Shown: positions 36,390-44,558 of the stretch, in pieces
Position numbering within the stretch: position 1 is the stretch's first letter
Layout: each line of letters begins with the position of its first letter
Origin: an uncultured Aeromonadales bacterium
GTDB lineage: Bacteria; Pseudomonadota; Gammaproteobacteria; Enterobacterales; Succinivibrionaceae
Direction: 5' to 3'
Assembly: GCA_902782145.1 (NCBI GenBank)
Contig: CACZLZ010000022.1
Location: 1 to 45,117, forward strand
DNA: 45,117 nt
Made by a program: the position numbers and the translations under genes
Notes under the pieces: generated by a model
Databases searched by the model: none
The model's input: the letters and a program-made list of their open reading frames with translations, nothing else
What the model was told of the DNA's origin: nothing

Positions 36390-37802
36390 ATGACAGCCGT
36401 CAAAACCAGATTCGCCCCCAGCCCCACCGGCTTCCTTCATGTGGGGGGCGCCCGCACCGCACTTTACTCCTGGCTGTATGCCCGGCACCACCATGGCACC
36501 TTTGTGCTCCGGATCGAGGATACGGATCTGGAGCGGTCCACCCAGCCGGCAATTGACGCCATCATTGAGTCCATGCAGTGGCTGGGTCTGACCTGGGATG
36601 AGGGTCCTTATTACCAGACCAAGCGCTTTGACCGTTACAACGAGCTTATTGATCAGATGCTGGCTGACGGCCGGGCCTACCGCTGCTACTGCACCCCGGA
36701 GCGCCTGGAGAAGCTCCGCCAGGAGCAGATGGCACGGGGGGAGAAGCCCCGCTATGACGGGCACTGCCGCTGCGGCTGCGGGGATCATTCCCCGGATGAG
36801 CCCCACTGCGTGCGCTTCCGCAACCCTGATGAGGGCACCGTGCATTTTCACGATCACATCCGGGGGGATGTGGAGATCGCCAACAGTGAGCTGGACGATC
36901 TGGTGATCCGCCGCACCGATGGCTCCCCCACCTACAACTTCTGCGTGGTGGTGGATGACATGGACATGGGGATCACCCATGTGATCCGGGGTGAGGATCA
37001 TGTGAACAACACCCCCCGGCAGATCAATATCTACAAGGCCCTGGGAGCCAGTGTCCCTGAGTTTGCCCATGTGTCCATGATCCTGGGGGACGACGGGGCC
37101 AAACTGTCCAAGCGCCACGGCGCCGTCAGCGTCATGCAGTACCGGGACGACGGCTTCCTCCCTGAGGCACTGCTCAACTATCTGGTGCGCCTGGGATGGG
37201 GATCCGGGGATCGGGAGATCTTCTCCCTGGAGGACATGATCTCCCTGTTTGACATCAGCCATGTGAGCAAGTCCGCCTCCGCCTTCGATACTGGCAAGCT
37301 CCGGTGGATGAACCGCCAGTACATCATGTCCCTGCCGCCGGAGAAGGTGGCCGCCCATCTGGAGTGGCACATGCGGGATCAGGGTATCGACTTCTCCCGG
37401 GGACCGGCCCTGCCGGATCTGGTCCGGGCACTGGCGGAGCGATCCGAGACCTTGAAGGACATGGCCGCCCAGTCCCGCTACTTCTATGAGGACGTCACGG
37501 AATATGATCCCGCAGCGGTGAAGAAGTGGATCAAGGCCGGCACCGGCGAGGTGCTGGACCGGGCTGCCGCAACTCTGGCCCAGGTGGCCCCGGAGGACTG
37601 GAAGGCTCCGGCCCTCCACCATGCCCTGGAGGCTCTGGCAGGGGAAATGGGGATCGGCATGGGCAAGGTGGGCATGCCCCTGCGCATTGCCGTCACCGGC
37701 CGGGGGGTGTCCCCGGGGATCGACGTGACCATGGAGCTGGTGGGCCGGGAGCGGACCCTGGAGCGCATTGCCCGGGCCCGGAAAGAACTGCTGCCCCTCT
37801 GA
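36390..37802 (+). CDS. gltX: glutamate-tRNA ligase
   Basis: This class I synthetase charges tRNA-Glu. The 470-residue protein carries the HIGH-type motif as [13 protein letters not shown] near 10-22, RIEDTD, and a Cys/His-rich zinc-binding insertion (CYCTPE ... HCRCGC, about 103-132) as in E. coli. [14 protein letters not shown] follows, then the KLSKRHG loop, and a helical anticodon-binding C-terminal half. It is a single-gene unit: its own -10 lies upstream and a strong terminator follows within 80 nt. Confidence 0.98.
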   Translation: MTAVKTRFAPSPTGFLHVGGARTALYSWLYARHHHGTFVLRIEDTDLERSTQPAIDAIIESMQWLGLTWDEGPYYQTKRFDRYNELIDQMLADGRAYRCYCTPERLEKLRQEQMARGEKPRYDGHCRCGCGDHSPDEPHCVRFRNPDEGTVHFHDHIRGDVEIANSELDDLVIRRTDGSPTYNFCVVVDDMDMGITHVIRGEDHVNNTPRQINIYKALGASVPEFAHVSMILGDDGAKLSKRHGAVSVMQYRDDGFLPEALLNYLVRLGWGSGDREIFSLEDMISLFDISHVSKSASAFDTGKLRWMNRQYIMSLPPEKVAAHLEWHMRDQGIDFSRGPALPDLVRALAERSETLKDMAAQSRYFYEDVTEYDPAAVKKWIKAGTGEVLDRAAATLAQVAPEDWKAPALHHALEALAGEMGIGMGKVGMPLRIAVTGRGVSPGIDVTMELVGRERTLERIARARKELLPL

Positions 37803-37820
37803 GGAATGCACCCTGTGTCT

Positions 37821-37842
37821 CTGATCAGGCTTCCCTGATCAG
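37821..37842 (+). other. perfect TGATCA-containing hairpin after gltX
   Basis: The inverted repeat ctgatcagg/cctgatcag (9 bp, loop cttc) places two TGATCA palindromes opposite each other. It has no T-tract of its own but precedes the terminator by 4 nt. Confidence 0.6.
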
Positions 37843-37846
37843 GCTG

Positions 37847-37880
37847 CTCCCCGCCCCTTGCGGGGAGTTTGCCGTTTTTT
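37847..37880 (+). terminator. intrinsic terminator of gltX
   Basis: An 8-bp perfect stem (ctccccgc 37847-37854, gcggggag 37860-37867) is followed by TTT and, after gccg, by T6. Confidence 0.8.
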
Positions 37881-37914
37881 GAGCGGGGCAAAAGGTTTTT
37901 GCCCCTGCCCGCTG

Positions 37915-37920
37915 TATAAT
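37915..37920 (+). promoter_or_regulatory. -10 element upstream of the 402-residue protein gene
   Basis: There is a perfect TATAAT, 114 nt before the chosen ATG, with TG directly adjacent. No clear -35. Confidence 0.5.
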
Positions 37921-38033
37921 CACTGACATGATCGGCGGGCGGCACGGTCCCCTGACGGGGATCGGTCCGGGGCGCCCCGGGGATGCGCCGTCCGGTCATG
38001 CTGGCCGGTGCTGTTGTCCGGTGGAGGTTTGGA

Positions 38034-39242
38034 ATGGCTGTCATTGTTAATAGTAACCGCACCAAGTTTGCTGTCAGGGCTCTGGTGGCTGCCGGCCTCT
38101 GCGGCACGGACATCACGGATCTGGCGGCGGTGGAGGCTTTTTACCGGGACCGCCCCGACTACATGCGGCTGATGTTTGACATGCGCATCTACCCCGCTTT
38201 CACCGCGGAGGAATTTGAGCAGCTCACCGCCACCATGCATCCCTATGCTCTCCTTTATTATCTTTCCTCCCAGGAGAAGATGGCACCGGTGAGCCCGGCC
38301 CTGGCCCGGAACCAGCCCTGGCTGGACGAGGAGGCCTTTGACGCCCATGCCGGCGCCGGATCCAAGTACTTCTCCATCTATGTGGCAGATCTCAACCCGT
38401 CACCCATTATTCCCAAGGACACCTATGTGGAGTTCAAGACCCGGGAGAGCCGGGTCAGCGGCAAGCTGCTGAACCTGCTGATGGTCAACCCGGACAGCGT
38501 CATTGCCTTCAATGCCTCGGACTGCGCCAAGACCATCTTCTCGGTGATCGAGAACTACCGCTCCTTCTTCTGCGCCTACTGGGACTTTGACTTTGACGTC
38601 TACATGAACAGCGACTTCCCCAACACCCGGAAGGTGATCAGCCGGGCCTACCGGCACCGGGATCTGGAGTTTGTGCCCAGTCCCGCCATCGGGGTCATCC
38701 CCTACACCTTCAGCAAGGATGACTTCTGGGGGCTGCCCAACATGCTGTCCGGATCCCGCTATCTGGCAGATCTGACCTTTGACTACAGTTTCCGCCAGGT
38801 GCGCCAGGGGCATATCCGGGGTCCCCTGTCGGAAAAGAAGACGGTGCACAAGAACGTCCTCACCAACATTCCCGACCGGGTGCCGGATCCCATTGAGAAC
38901 CTGCGCCCCTATGTGGCCTACCACTGGTTCTTCAGCGAGCTGCCCGACGCCACCATGGACATTTTCACCGATCTGTCCCTGCCCGGATCCGGGGATGAGT
39001 TTGCCAGGACCAACCGGGGGATCCTCCACTGCTACGTGTCATCGGTCCTGGCCCTGGGCGCCGCCGTGGCTAAAAGCCAGGAGAACCGGGAGCACTTCCC
39101 CGAAGGCACCGCCGGGGAGCAGGCGGCACTGTGCCGGGACAATATCTGCTATCTTTATGAGCTGCTGAACCGTGCTGAAGGCTGTTATGATTATCTTATA
39201 GACAGTTGTCCAGCAGAAAAGCTGCTTTCGGGGTTGCAATAG
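38034..39242 (+). CDS. hypothetical cytoplasmic protein, 402 residues
   Basis: I do not recognise this protein. It has no signal peptide, membrane segment or coiled coil. It is mixed alpha/beta, rich in aromatic residues (for example YWDFDFDVY and YHWFFSELPDATMDIF), with eight Cys, most in the C-terminal half. The ATG at 38034 is chosen because GGAGG lies 6 nt upstream; the frame is open to 37983. It is monocistronic by layout: the gltX terminator and a TATAAT lie upstream, and the tRNA-Ala promoter overlaps its last codons. Codon use and GATC density match the core genes, so it looks like a long-resident gene. Confidence 0.85.
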   Translation: MAVIVNSNRTKFAVRALVAAGLCGTDITDLAAVEAFYRDRPDYMRLMFDMRIYPAFTAEEFEQLTATMHPYALLYYLSSQEKMAPVSPALARNQPWLDEEAFDAHAGAGSKYFSIYVADLNPSPIIPKDTYVEFKTRESRVSGKLLNLLMVNPDSVIAFNASDCAKTIFSVIENYRSFFCAYWDFDFDVYMNSDFPNTRKVISRAYRHRDLEFVPSPAIGVIPYTFSKDDFWGLPNMLSGSRYLADLTFDYSFRQVRQGHIRGPLSEKKTVHKNVLTNIPDRVPDPIENLRPYVAYHWFFSELPDATMDIFTDLSLPGSGDEFARTNRGILHCYVSSVLALGAAVAKSQENREHFPEGTAGEQAALCRDNICYLYELLNRAEGCYDYLIDSCPAEKLLSGLQ

Positions 39243-39261
39243 TCCAAAGCCCTGCTATAAT
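39234..39261 (+). promoter_or_regulatory. promoter of tRNA-Ala (and rcsF-trmO)
   Basis: TTGCAA (39234-39239) and an extended TGC-TATAAT (TATAAT 39256-39261) are spaced 16 nt apart and end 16 nt before the tRNA. The -35 overlaps the end of the upstream coding sequence. Confidence 0.75.
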
Positions 39262-39277
39262 GAAGTCACTTTCTTGA

Positions 39278-39353
<76 letters not shown>

Positions 39354-39372
39354 AGAACCCAGACATCATTTC

Positions 39373-39798
39373 ATGTGTGACATTTCCCATCCCTTTCCTC
39401 TGAAATCACTTCTTCTTCTTTCGGCGGCACTGCTTTCCTTAAGTGCCTGCGGTACTTTCCAGTTCAGCACCAATGTGGATCCGGACAACTTCCGGAAGCA
39501 TTTCCGGAGCTCTGCCATGGAGATCTACACCCCGGAGCAGATGGTGTCCTCATCCTCCTATGAGGATCTGGGCATGGTGGAGGGCAGTGACTGCCAGGTC
39601 AATGATCTCTATCCGCCTCCCCGGGAGGGAGTGGCCCGGAAGGAGATGCTGGAGAAGGCCGCCGATCTGGGGGCCACCGGCGTCTCCTCGGTGAAGTGCG
39701 TCCTGATCCATGAGACCGAGGCCTGCACGGCGGAGTATGCCTGCTACGCCACGGCGATCCGCATGGAGGAGGACAGCCAGGATACAACCGGGGAATGA
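39373..39798 (+). CDS. rcsF: RcsF-type outer-membrane stress-sensor lipoprotein
   Basis: RcsF monitors the outer membrane, interacts with BamA, and activates the Rcs phosphorelay through IgaA. The 141-residue precursor has a signal peptide and lipobox LSAC with Cys26 and Gly at +2. The folded domain keeps the four Cys at 74, 109, 118 and 124, with the same spacings (34, 8 and 5 residues) as E. coli RcsF as I recall it, and also the IYT...YEDLG...G-x2-C start. The Pro-rich linker of E. coli is missing; only about 25 residues separate the lipid anchor from the domain. There is no strong ribosome site. The stop overlaps trmO by 4 nt. E. coli also has rcsF next to trmO and proS. Confidence 0.88.
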   Translation: MCDISHPFPLKSLLLLSAALLSLSACGTFQFSTNVDPDNFRKHFRSSAMEIYTPEQMVSSSSYEDLGMVEGSDCQVNDLYPPPREGVARKEMLEKAADLGATGVSSVKCVLIHETEACTAEYACYATAIRMEEDSQDTTGE

Positions 39799-40499
39799 CA
39801 CCCCTGGGCTTTGTCCGCTCCCCCTTCCGGGAGAAGTTCTCCGTGCCCCGTCAGCCCCGGCTGGCCGCCCGGGTGCGGTCGGAGCTGATCCTTGATCCCC
39901 CCTACAGCGATCCCGAGGCCTTCCGGGGCATTGAGCAGTATTCCCATCTGTGGCTGATCTTCGGGTTCAGCCTGGTTCCCCCGGAGCGTGAGTTCCGGCC
40001 CCTGGTGCGGCCGCCCCGCCTGGGGGGCAACGTCCGTATGGGAGTCTTTGCCACCCGATCCCCATTCAGGCCCAACGGCCTGGGGCTGTCAGCGGTGCGG
40101 TTTGCGGGGATGAGTGTCCGGGATGGCGGGGTGATCCTGAGTTTTTCCGGCGGGGATCTGGTGGACGGCACCCCGGTTTACGATATCAAGCCCTATGTGG
40201 CCTTTTCCGACAGTGTGCCGGATGCCCGGTGCGGCATGGCCTCGGAGCCTCCGGCCACTTCACCTGTCAGTTTTGCCCCGGAGGCGGAGGAGTTTCTGTC
40301 CCGGGCCGATCCGGCGATCTATCCGGAGCTGGCAGATCTGATCACCGACATCCTTTCCTATGATCACCGGCCGGCCTACCGGGCCGGATCCCCGGACAGC
40401 CATGTCTACGGCTTCTCCCTTTATGATCTGAACATCCGCTTCTGCCGCCGGGACGGATCAGTCCTGGTCCTTTCCATTGCCTCCGGCGTCTCCCAGTAG
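39795..40499 (+). CDS. trmO: tRNA (N6-threonylcarbamoyladenosine(37)-N6)-methyltransferase TrmO
   Basis: TrmO uses SAM to methylate t6A37 of tRNA-Thr to m6t6A. The 234-residue protein (E. coli about 235) has the beta-barrel domain with LGFVRSPFREKFSVPRQP at the N terminus, GIEQYSHLWLIF, and GVFATRSPFRPNGLGLSAV. DLVDGTPVYDIKPYV and the smaller C-terminal domain with DPRPAY-like DHRPAYRAG follow. Its ATG overlaps the rcsF stop (ATGA), so the two are coupled. Its 3' end overlaps the opposing epimerase gene by 42 bp. Confidence 0.96.
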   Translation: MTPLGFVRSPFREKFSVPRQPRLAARVRSELILDPPYSDPEAFRGIEQYSHLWLIFGFSLVPPEREFRPLVRPPRLGGNVRMGVFATRSPFRPNGLGLSAVRFAGMSVRDGGVILSFSGGDLVDGTPVYDIKPYVAFSDSVPDARCGMASEPPATSPVSFAPEAEEFLSRADPAIYPELADLITDILSYDHRPAYRAGSPDSHVYGFSLYDLNIRFCRRDGSVLVLSIASGVSQ

Positions 40500-41387
40500 A
40501 TCTGCCAGGGCGTCCGCAGCATTCTCAAACCTGAACTGGTAGCCGGCCTCCAGCAGCCGGGCGGGAAGCACATTCTGATCCTGCAGCAGCAGTTCGCTCT
40601 GCCGGCCCAGGAGCAGTTTCAGAACCGGTCCCGGGCAGATCAGGGGATTGGCCCGTCCCAGGCGCTGTGACAGTTCCCGGGACAGTTCCCCCTGCTGGCA
40701 GGGGTGGGGTGCGGTGATGTTGTAGATCCCGCTGCACTCACTGTGCTCCAGGAGGAACAGCAGTGCGCCGGCCGCATCCTGGATGTGGATCCAGGGCACA
40801 TACTGCCGGCCGCTGCCCAGCCGTCCGCCCAGGTGCTTCCGGTACAGGGGCAGGAGCTTGCCCAGATATCCCCGCCGGGAGTCCAGGATCACCCCCAGGC
40901 GCAGGATGCAGTGGCGCTCAACAATGTTGGCCACCTTGTGGGAGTTGAGTTCGATCTTCTCGCAGGTGGAGGCCAGGAACCCGCTGGGGGTGCAGGGAGT
41001 CTCCTCGGTCATGGGGGCGCCGGCGGGATCGTGGTATATCCCTGTGGCCGAGACGGTGAACCACACCCGGGGCATGATCCGGCTCTGGAGGCAGCGGATG
41101 TAGATGTAGTCGGTGCTCAGCAGGCGGCTGTTCAGGATCCGCCGCCGCTGCCTGCCGGTCCAGCTGCGGGTCACCGGTGAGCCGGCCAGGTTGATCACCG
41201 CGTCCACGCCCCCCTCCCAGCCGGACTTGTAGTCGGTGATCCGGATGGCGGGGCTTTTGACGCTGAGGCGCTCCCGGGCCTTTACAGTGTTCCGGGTGAG
41301 GATGATGATCCGGTGCCCCCGCTCCAGCAGGGGAGGCAGAAGCTCCTGGCCCACCAGCCCGGTGGCTCCGGCTATGAGTATGTTCAT
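40458..41387 (-). CDS. TIGR01777-family NAD(P)-dependent epimerase (YfcH/SDR39U1-like)
   Basis: The 309-residue atypical short-chain dehydrogenase begins with the nucleotide-binding GATGLVGQELLPPLL at 7-21. It continues with DAVINLAGSPV, the conserved RRILNSRLLST segment, VSATGIYHD, LRLGVILD, PWIHIQDAAGALLFLL and YNITAP, and ends in a DUF1731-like C-terminal segment (NVLPARLLEAGYQFRF). Substrate unknown for the family, as in E. coli YfcH. The ATG at 41387 follows GGAGGG; the frame is open for 65 more codons upstream without family similarity. A minus-strand TATAAT lies at 41439-41434. It converges on trmO with a 42-bp overlap of the coding ends. Confidence 0.92.
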   Translation of the reverse strand: MNILIAGATGLVGQELLPPLLERGHRIIILTRNTVKARERLSVKSPAIRITDYKSGWEGGVDAVINLAGSPVTRSWTGRQRRRILNSRLLSTDYIYIRCLQSRIMPRVWFTVSATGIYHDPAGAPMTEETPCTPSGFLASTCEKIELNSHKVANIVERHCILRLGVILDSRRGYLGKLLPLYRKHLGGRLGSGRQYVPWIHIQDAAGALLFLLEHSECSGIYNITAPHPCQQGELSRELSQRLGRANPLICPGPVLKLLLGRQSELLLQDQNVLPARLLEAGYQFRFENAADALADLLGDAGGNGKDQD

Positions 41388-41433
41388 GGGCGCCCTCCAT
41401 CTTTCCGGCCGCTCGGATCTGTGCGTTTTTACG

Positions 41434-41439
41434 ATTATA
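41434..41439 (-). promoter_or_regulatory. -10 element of the epimerase gene
   Basis: Minus-strand TATAAT about 50 nt upstream of the ATG. No clear -35. Confidence 0.5.
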
Positions 41440-41632
41440 CCTGCGGTGGCGGTAAAAATCCCGCCTTTGCCCCCGGGGATCGGTCCCGTCACTCCTTCCA
41501 GGGGAACGTCTGCCGGGCTGGCAGGGCAGCTCTCCGGGAGTCCTCTGTGATCTCCTTCCGGGTGCCGGATCATTTCCCGCATCCAGTTTCTACTTTTGGG
41601 CCCGGATTGTGTTTTTGCCCGGACGGTTGCCT

Positions 41633-41638
41633 TATAAT
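41633..41638 (+). promoter_or_regulatory. -10 element of the RCC1-like lipoprotein gene
   Basis: Perfect TATAAT in an AT-richer patch, 138 nt before the ATG. No clear -35. Confidence 0.5.
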
Positions 41639-41776
41639 TGACCCAAAATGCCAGCAGATCCCCCTGCAGTCCCGGTGCCGGATCTCCGCGCCCGGGTGCC
41701 GCTGCAGCTGAGAGGACAAAGCCCCTGCGAGGGCCTCCGGGAAAACTACCAAAATACTGTCAATTAGGGCCTGTCA

Positions 41777-43735
41777 ATGTTCACTGATCTGATGAAAAAG
41801 CCAAGCAAGACCTTCTCCCTCACTGCAGCCGCGCTGCTTCTTTGCGCCGTTCTGGCCGGATGTGATGATGATCCGCCTCCGCCTCCCGCAGGCAAGAATG
41901 CCCCGGCCGCCCCCGCCCAGGCCCCGGCCCAGATGGGACCTGCGGTGCCCAATGTGAAGACCGATGAGAAACTCCTTGCCGCCACCAAGGCCAAGGATCC
42001 CCAACTGAAGATGTTTGTGAATGACGGGGATGTGAGCCTGGATGTGTATGTGGCTGACACCTTCGGTGCCCAGTATGTGTACCAGGTGTGCATCGGGGAG
42101 AAGTGCTCCAACCTGAACCGTGACAGCAAGACGGGCATGTTCAAGTACTCCTGCGACAAACTGGACACCCGGGCCCCCTGTGCCACGGTCATGTATGTTC
42201 AGGCCTGCAACACCGCTGACAAGACCTGTGTCAGCAGGATTGTGGATTTTGCCGGTCCCATGAGGGCGCGGAAGGTGGTGGTGGGTTACGAGCATGCCTG
42301 CGCCATCAGACTCAATAACACTGTGGCCTGCTGGGGCAAGGTCAGGGGCTTTGCCAACACCGACGGCACCAACTCCATCGTGGGCACCCCGGCGGAGGAT
42401 ATCTTCCTTTCCCGGAGCCAGGATGTCACCTGCAGCATTGATCCTGAGCATGTGTTCCGCTGCTACGGCGCCGACGCCAGCAGGTTCCGCCAGATTGACA
42501 GCCTGGTGCGGTCCGCCTCCATCAGCATCAACTCCATCTGCTATGTGGATCTGGACGGCAAGAGCATGTGCATCAATGCCAATGAGGAGGATCAGGCCTA
42601 TATCGCCTACACCAATGCCGATGACACGGACGTGACGGATCTGAAGGATATCAAGAAGATCCAGACCGAGGAGTTCTACACCCTGGCCCTGGACTACAAG
42701 GGCAAGATGCATCTTCTGGGACTCAACCTGGACAACTCCCTGTTCAGGGCCATGAAGGAGTCCATGGGCAAGGTGCAGGATGTGGCCAAGGTGTATGACT
42801 TCTCCGCCGGCAACGATGCCGTATGTGTCATCACCGGCGATGATCACCATGCCGAGTGTTTCGGACCCAAACTGAACTTTGACTACAGCAAATCAGAGAT
42901 TGAGGGTGTCCAGGATGTCACCAAGATCTCCGTGGGCTCCCAGAGTAACTGCATCATCTACAAGGGCAATGACAACCTGAGCAGGGTGCTGTGTGGCGGC
43001 ATTCCTTTCTATTATGAGGGGCTCAAGATCAAGACCGAGGCGGTGGACGTGTCCCAGGGCAACAGCCAGGTGTGCGTGATCCGTCCGGATTATGAGGTGC
43101 AGTGCTTCGGTAACGACTACCACCGCAACGGCGTGAACTTCGTGCCGGAGGATCCCCGGGTCACCTATGAGGTCAACGGGGTCATCCATGCGGAGCTGCC
43201 CAAGAAGTGGAATCCCAAGATCGACAACTCTGCCTGCCGGATCAATGCCAAATATCATGAGATCATCTGCCGCATTGCCAAGTTCGACTTCCTGCCCAAG
43301 GATATGCGCATCCGGCCGAAGTTCGACGTCAATGCCATTGACGCCCAGATCCTGATCAACGGCGACCCCTTCCACAATGAGGCCTCCTCCATTTCAGTGG
43401 CCCCGGAGCAGGAACTCACGGTCAGATCCAAAAACGGCAGGGATGTGACTTACAAGCTGAAGTTCTTCCAGTCCATGAAGGTCACCCGGACCTATTCCCT
43501 GAATTCCATCTGGAACGGCGAGGATGGCACCTCACCGGAGGACTTCTCCTGCGTGTGGTACTTCTCTGACGGCACCACGGATGAGGGCTCCTGTGAGATC
43601 CCCATGAAGCATGTCTTCGAGACGGACTTCGCCCAGAACAAGAAGGAGCTCAATGCCAGGGTGGATGCCTACCGCAAGGATGTGGCCAGCAGCGGCTTTG
43701 ATGTCCGCCATTTCACTCCCAAGGCCTCAGACTGA
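41777..43735 (+). CDS. Cys-rich lipoprotein with seven RCC1/BLIP-II-like repeats
   Basis: The 652-residue protein has a signal peptide and a clear lipobox LAGC (Cys29). Asp at +2 and +3 would favour inner-membrane retention by the E. coli Lol rule. A Pro/Ala linker (33-60) and a domain with six Cys (about 80-160) follow. Seven repeats of about 43 residues span 165-445. Each reads like the RCC1 motif (V-G-x-x-H-A-C-A-I ... V-A-C-W-G), with Cys pairs at 175/185, 219/229, 255/265, 350/361, 392/406 and 433/443; the fourth repeat (292-315) lacks Cys. The C-terminal part (470-560) resembles a cadherin-like beta-sandwich (SKNGRDVTYKLKF). Binding partner unknown. ATG 41777 has AGGG upstream; Met6 is an alternative start. 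Monocistronic. Confidence 0.88.
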   Translation: MFTDLMKKPSKTFSLTAAALLLCAVLAGCDDDPPPPPAGKNAPAAPAQAPAQMGPAVPNVKTDEKLLAATKAKDPQLKMFVNDGDVSLDVYVADTFGAQYVYQVCIGEKCSNLNRDSKTGMFKYSCDKLDTRAPCATVMYVQACNTADKTCVSRIVDFAGPMRARKVVVGYEHACAIRLNNTVACWGKVRGFANTDGTNSIVGTPAEDIFLSRSQDVTCSIDPEHVFRCYGADASRFRQIDSLVRSASISINSICYVDLDGKSMCINANEEDQAYIAYTNADDTDVTDLKDIKKIQTEEFYTLALDYKGKMHLLGLNLDNSLFRAMKESMGKVQDVAKVYDFSAGNDAVCVITGDDHHAECFGPKLNFDYSKSEIEGVQDVTKISVGSQSNCIIYKGNDNLSRVLCGGIPFYYEGLKIKTEAVDVSQGNSQVCVIRPDYEVQCFGNDYHRNGVNFVPEDPRVTYEVNGVIHAELPKKWNPKIDNSACRINAKYHEIICRIAKFDFLPKDMRIRPKFDVNAIDAQILINGDPFHNEASSISVAPEQELTVRSKNGRDVTYKLKFFQSMKVTRTYSLNSIWNGEDGTSPEDFSCVWYFSDGTTDEGSCEIPMKHVFETDFAQNKKELNARVDAYRKDVASSGFDVRHFTPKASD

Positions 43736-43760
43736 GTGTCCTGCGGTGCGGGTATGTTTC

Positions 43761-43792
43761 AGGCCGTCCTCCGGGGCGGCCTTGCTTTATTT
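43761..43792 (+). terminator. intrinsic terminator of the RCC1-like lipoprotein gene
   Basis: The stem aggccg(tcc)/(ggg)cggcct (43761-43769 with 43774-43782, one G-T pair) has a 4-nt loop and is followed by tgctttattt. Confidence 0.7.
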
Positions 43793-43860
43793 GGGAGGGG
43801 GGTGCATTGGAGATGCGTTGATCCGGGCAGTGGATGGTTGCTGAGATCGGTTGGTGCAAA

Positions 43861-43906
43861 GCCGGCTGAAGGGACGGCAGGGAGCAGGGCCGGCTGAAGG
43901 GACGGC
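43861..43906. repeat. 18-bp perfect direct repeat
   Basis: gccggctgaagggacggc occurs at 43861-43878 and 43889-43906, 28 bp apart, in the short gap before the phosphatase gene. Confidence 0.8.
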
Positions 43907-43956
43907 GGGGCAGTGAGTGAAGCGGTGGAATTGGGGAGTTGGGGCAGATCCTGAAT

Positions 43957-44454
43957 TTATGTAGCAGCAGATAGCCTGATCTTATGCTTCCGGATCAGGT
44001 GCTGCGCCAGGGATGAGCAGCCTGACACCAGATCGGCATAGGTCCTGGCAAAATCCCCGGTGTACCAGGGATCGGACACGTCTCCCGGTGTGCCGGTCAG
44101 ATCCATGAGCCTCAGACACTTCCCTTGGGGATCCCCGCCCAGGATCCGCATCATGTTCCGGAGATTCATCTGATCCATGTAGATAAGGTAATCGTACCGT
44201 CGGTAGTCGTCACGGGTGATCTGCACAGCCCGGTGCCCGCTGCAGGGTATGCCGTGGAGCCTGAGCTGCTCCAGTGCCGGTGGATAGATCGGGTTGCCGT
44301 AACCGTTCTGAATTTCCTCGCAGCTGGTGGCGGCGGAGCTGACTTCAAAGCGGTCAGTCAGACCAAGATCGCTGATTTCCTTTTTGAAAATGAATTCAGC
44401 CATGGGTGAACGGCAGATATTGCCATGGCATACGAAAAGCACCTTTATGGTCAT
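43957..44454 (-). CDS. low-molecular-weight protein-tyrosine phosphatase
   Basis: The 165-residue cytoplasmic phosphatase has the P-loop CHGNICRS at residues 9-16 (catalytic Cys9, Arg15) and the general-acid motif DPWY at 128-131. Proteins of this family in bacteria often reverse tyrosine phosphorylation of capsule kinases (Wzb/Etp type) or resemble YfkJ. No Wzc-like kinase or capsule gene is in the window, so the substrate is open. GAGGT lies about 8 nt before the ATG. GC is visibly lower than in the core cluster, and the next gene on the same strand is lower still, suggesting a different history for this end of the window. Confidence 0.95.
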   Translation of the reverse strand: MTIKVLFVCHGNICRSPMAEFIFKKEISDLGLTDRFEVSSAATSCEEIQNGYGNPIYPPALEQLRLHGIPCSGHRAVQITRDDYRRYDYLIYMDQMNLRNMMRILGGDPQGKCLRLMDLTGTPGDVSDPWYTGDFARTYADLVSGCSSLAQHLIRKHKIRLSAAT

Positions 44455-44558
44455 TTATGACTACCTCGATTTGCCATGAAATGCCCTGTTTTGCAAGGCT
44501 CCCGGGCTCTCAGCCGCTGAAAATCACTTCGTGGGGGTATTAGTTTTAACTGGAGTGT

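Larger units (their letters stand above)
41388..41776. other. divergent control region between the epimerase and RCC1-like lipoprotein genes
   Basis: There is no gene in 389 bp. It holds a minus-strand -10 (41439-41434) and a plus-strand -10 (41633-41638). The presumed leader of the lipoprotein gene is about 130 nt and has no obvious hairpin. Confidence 0.55.

Noticed and set aside
36042-37811. N-terminal extension of the proS frame to 1163 codons
   Set aside because: The extension is antisense to gltX. ProRS of normal length starts at 36041 with its own promoter.
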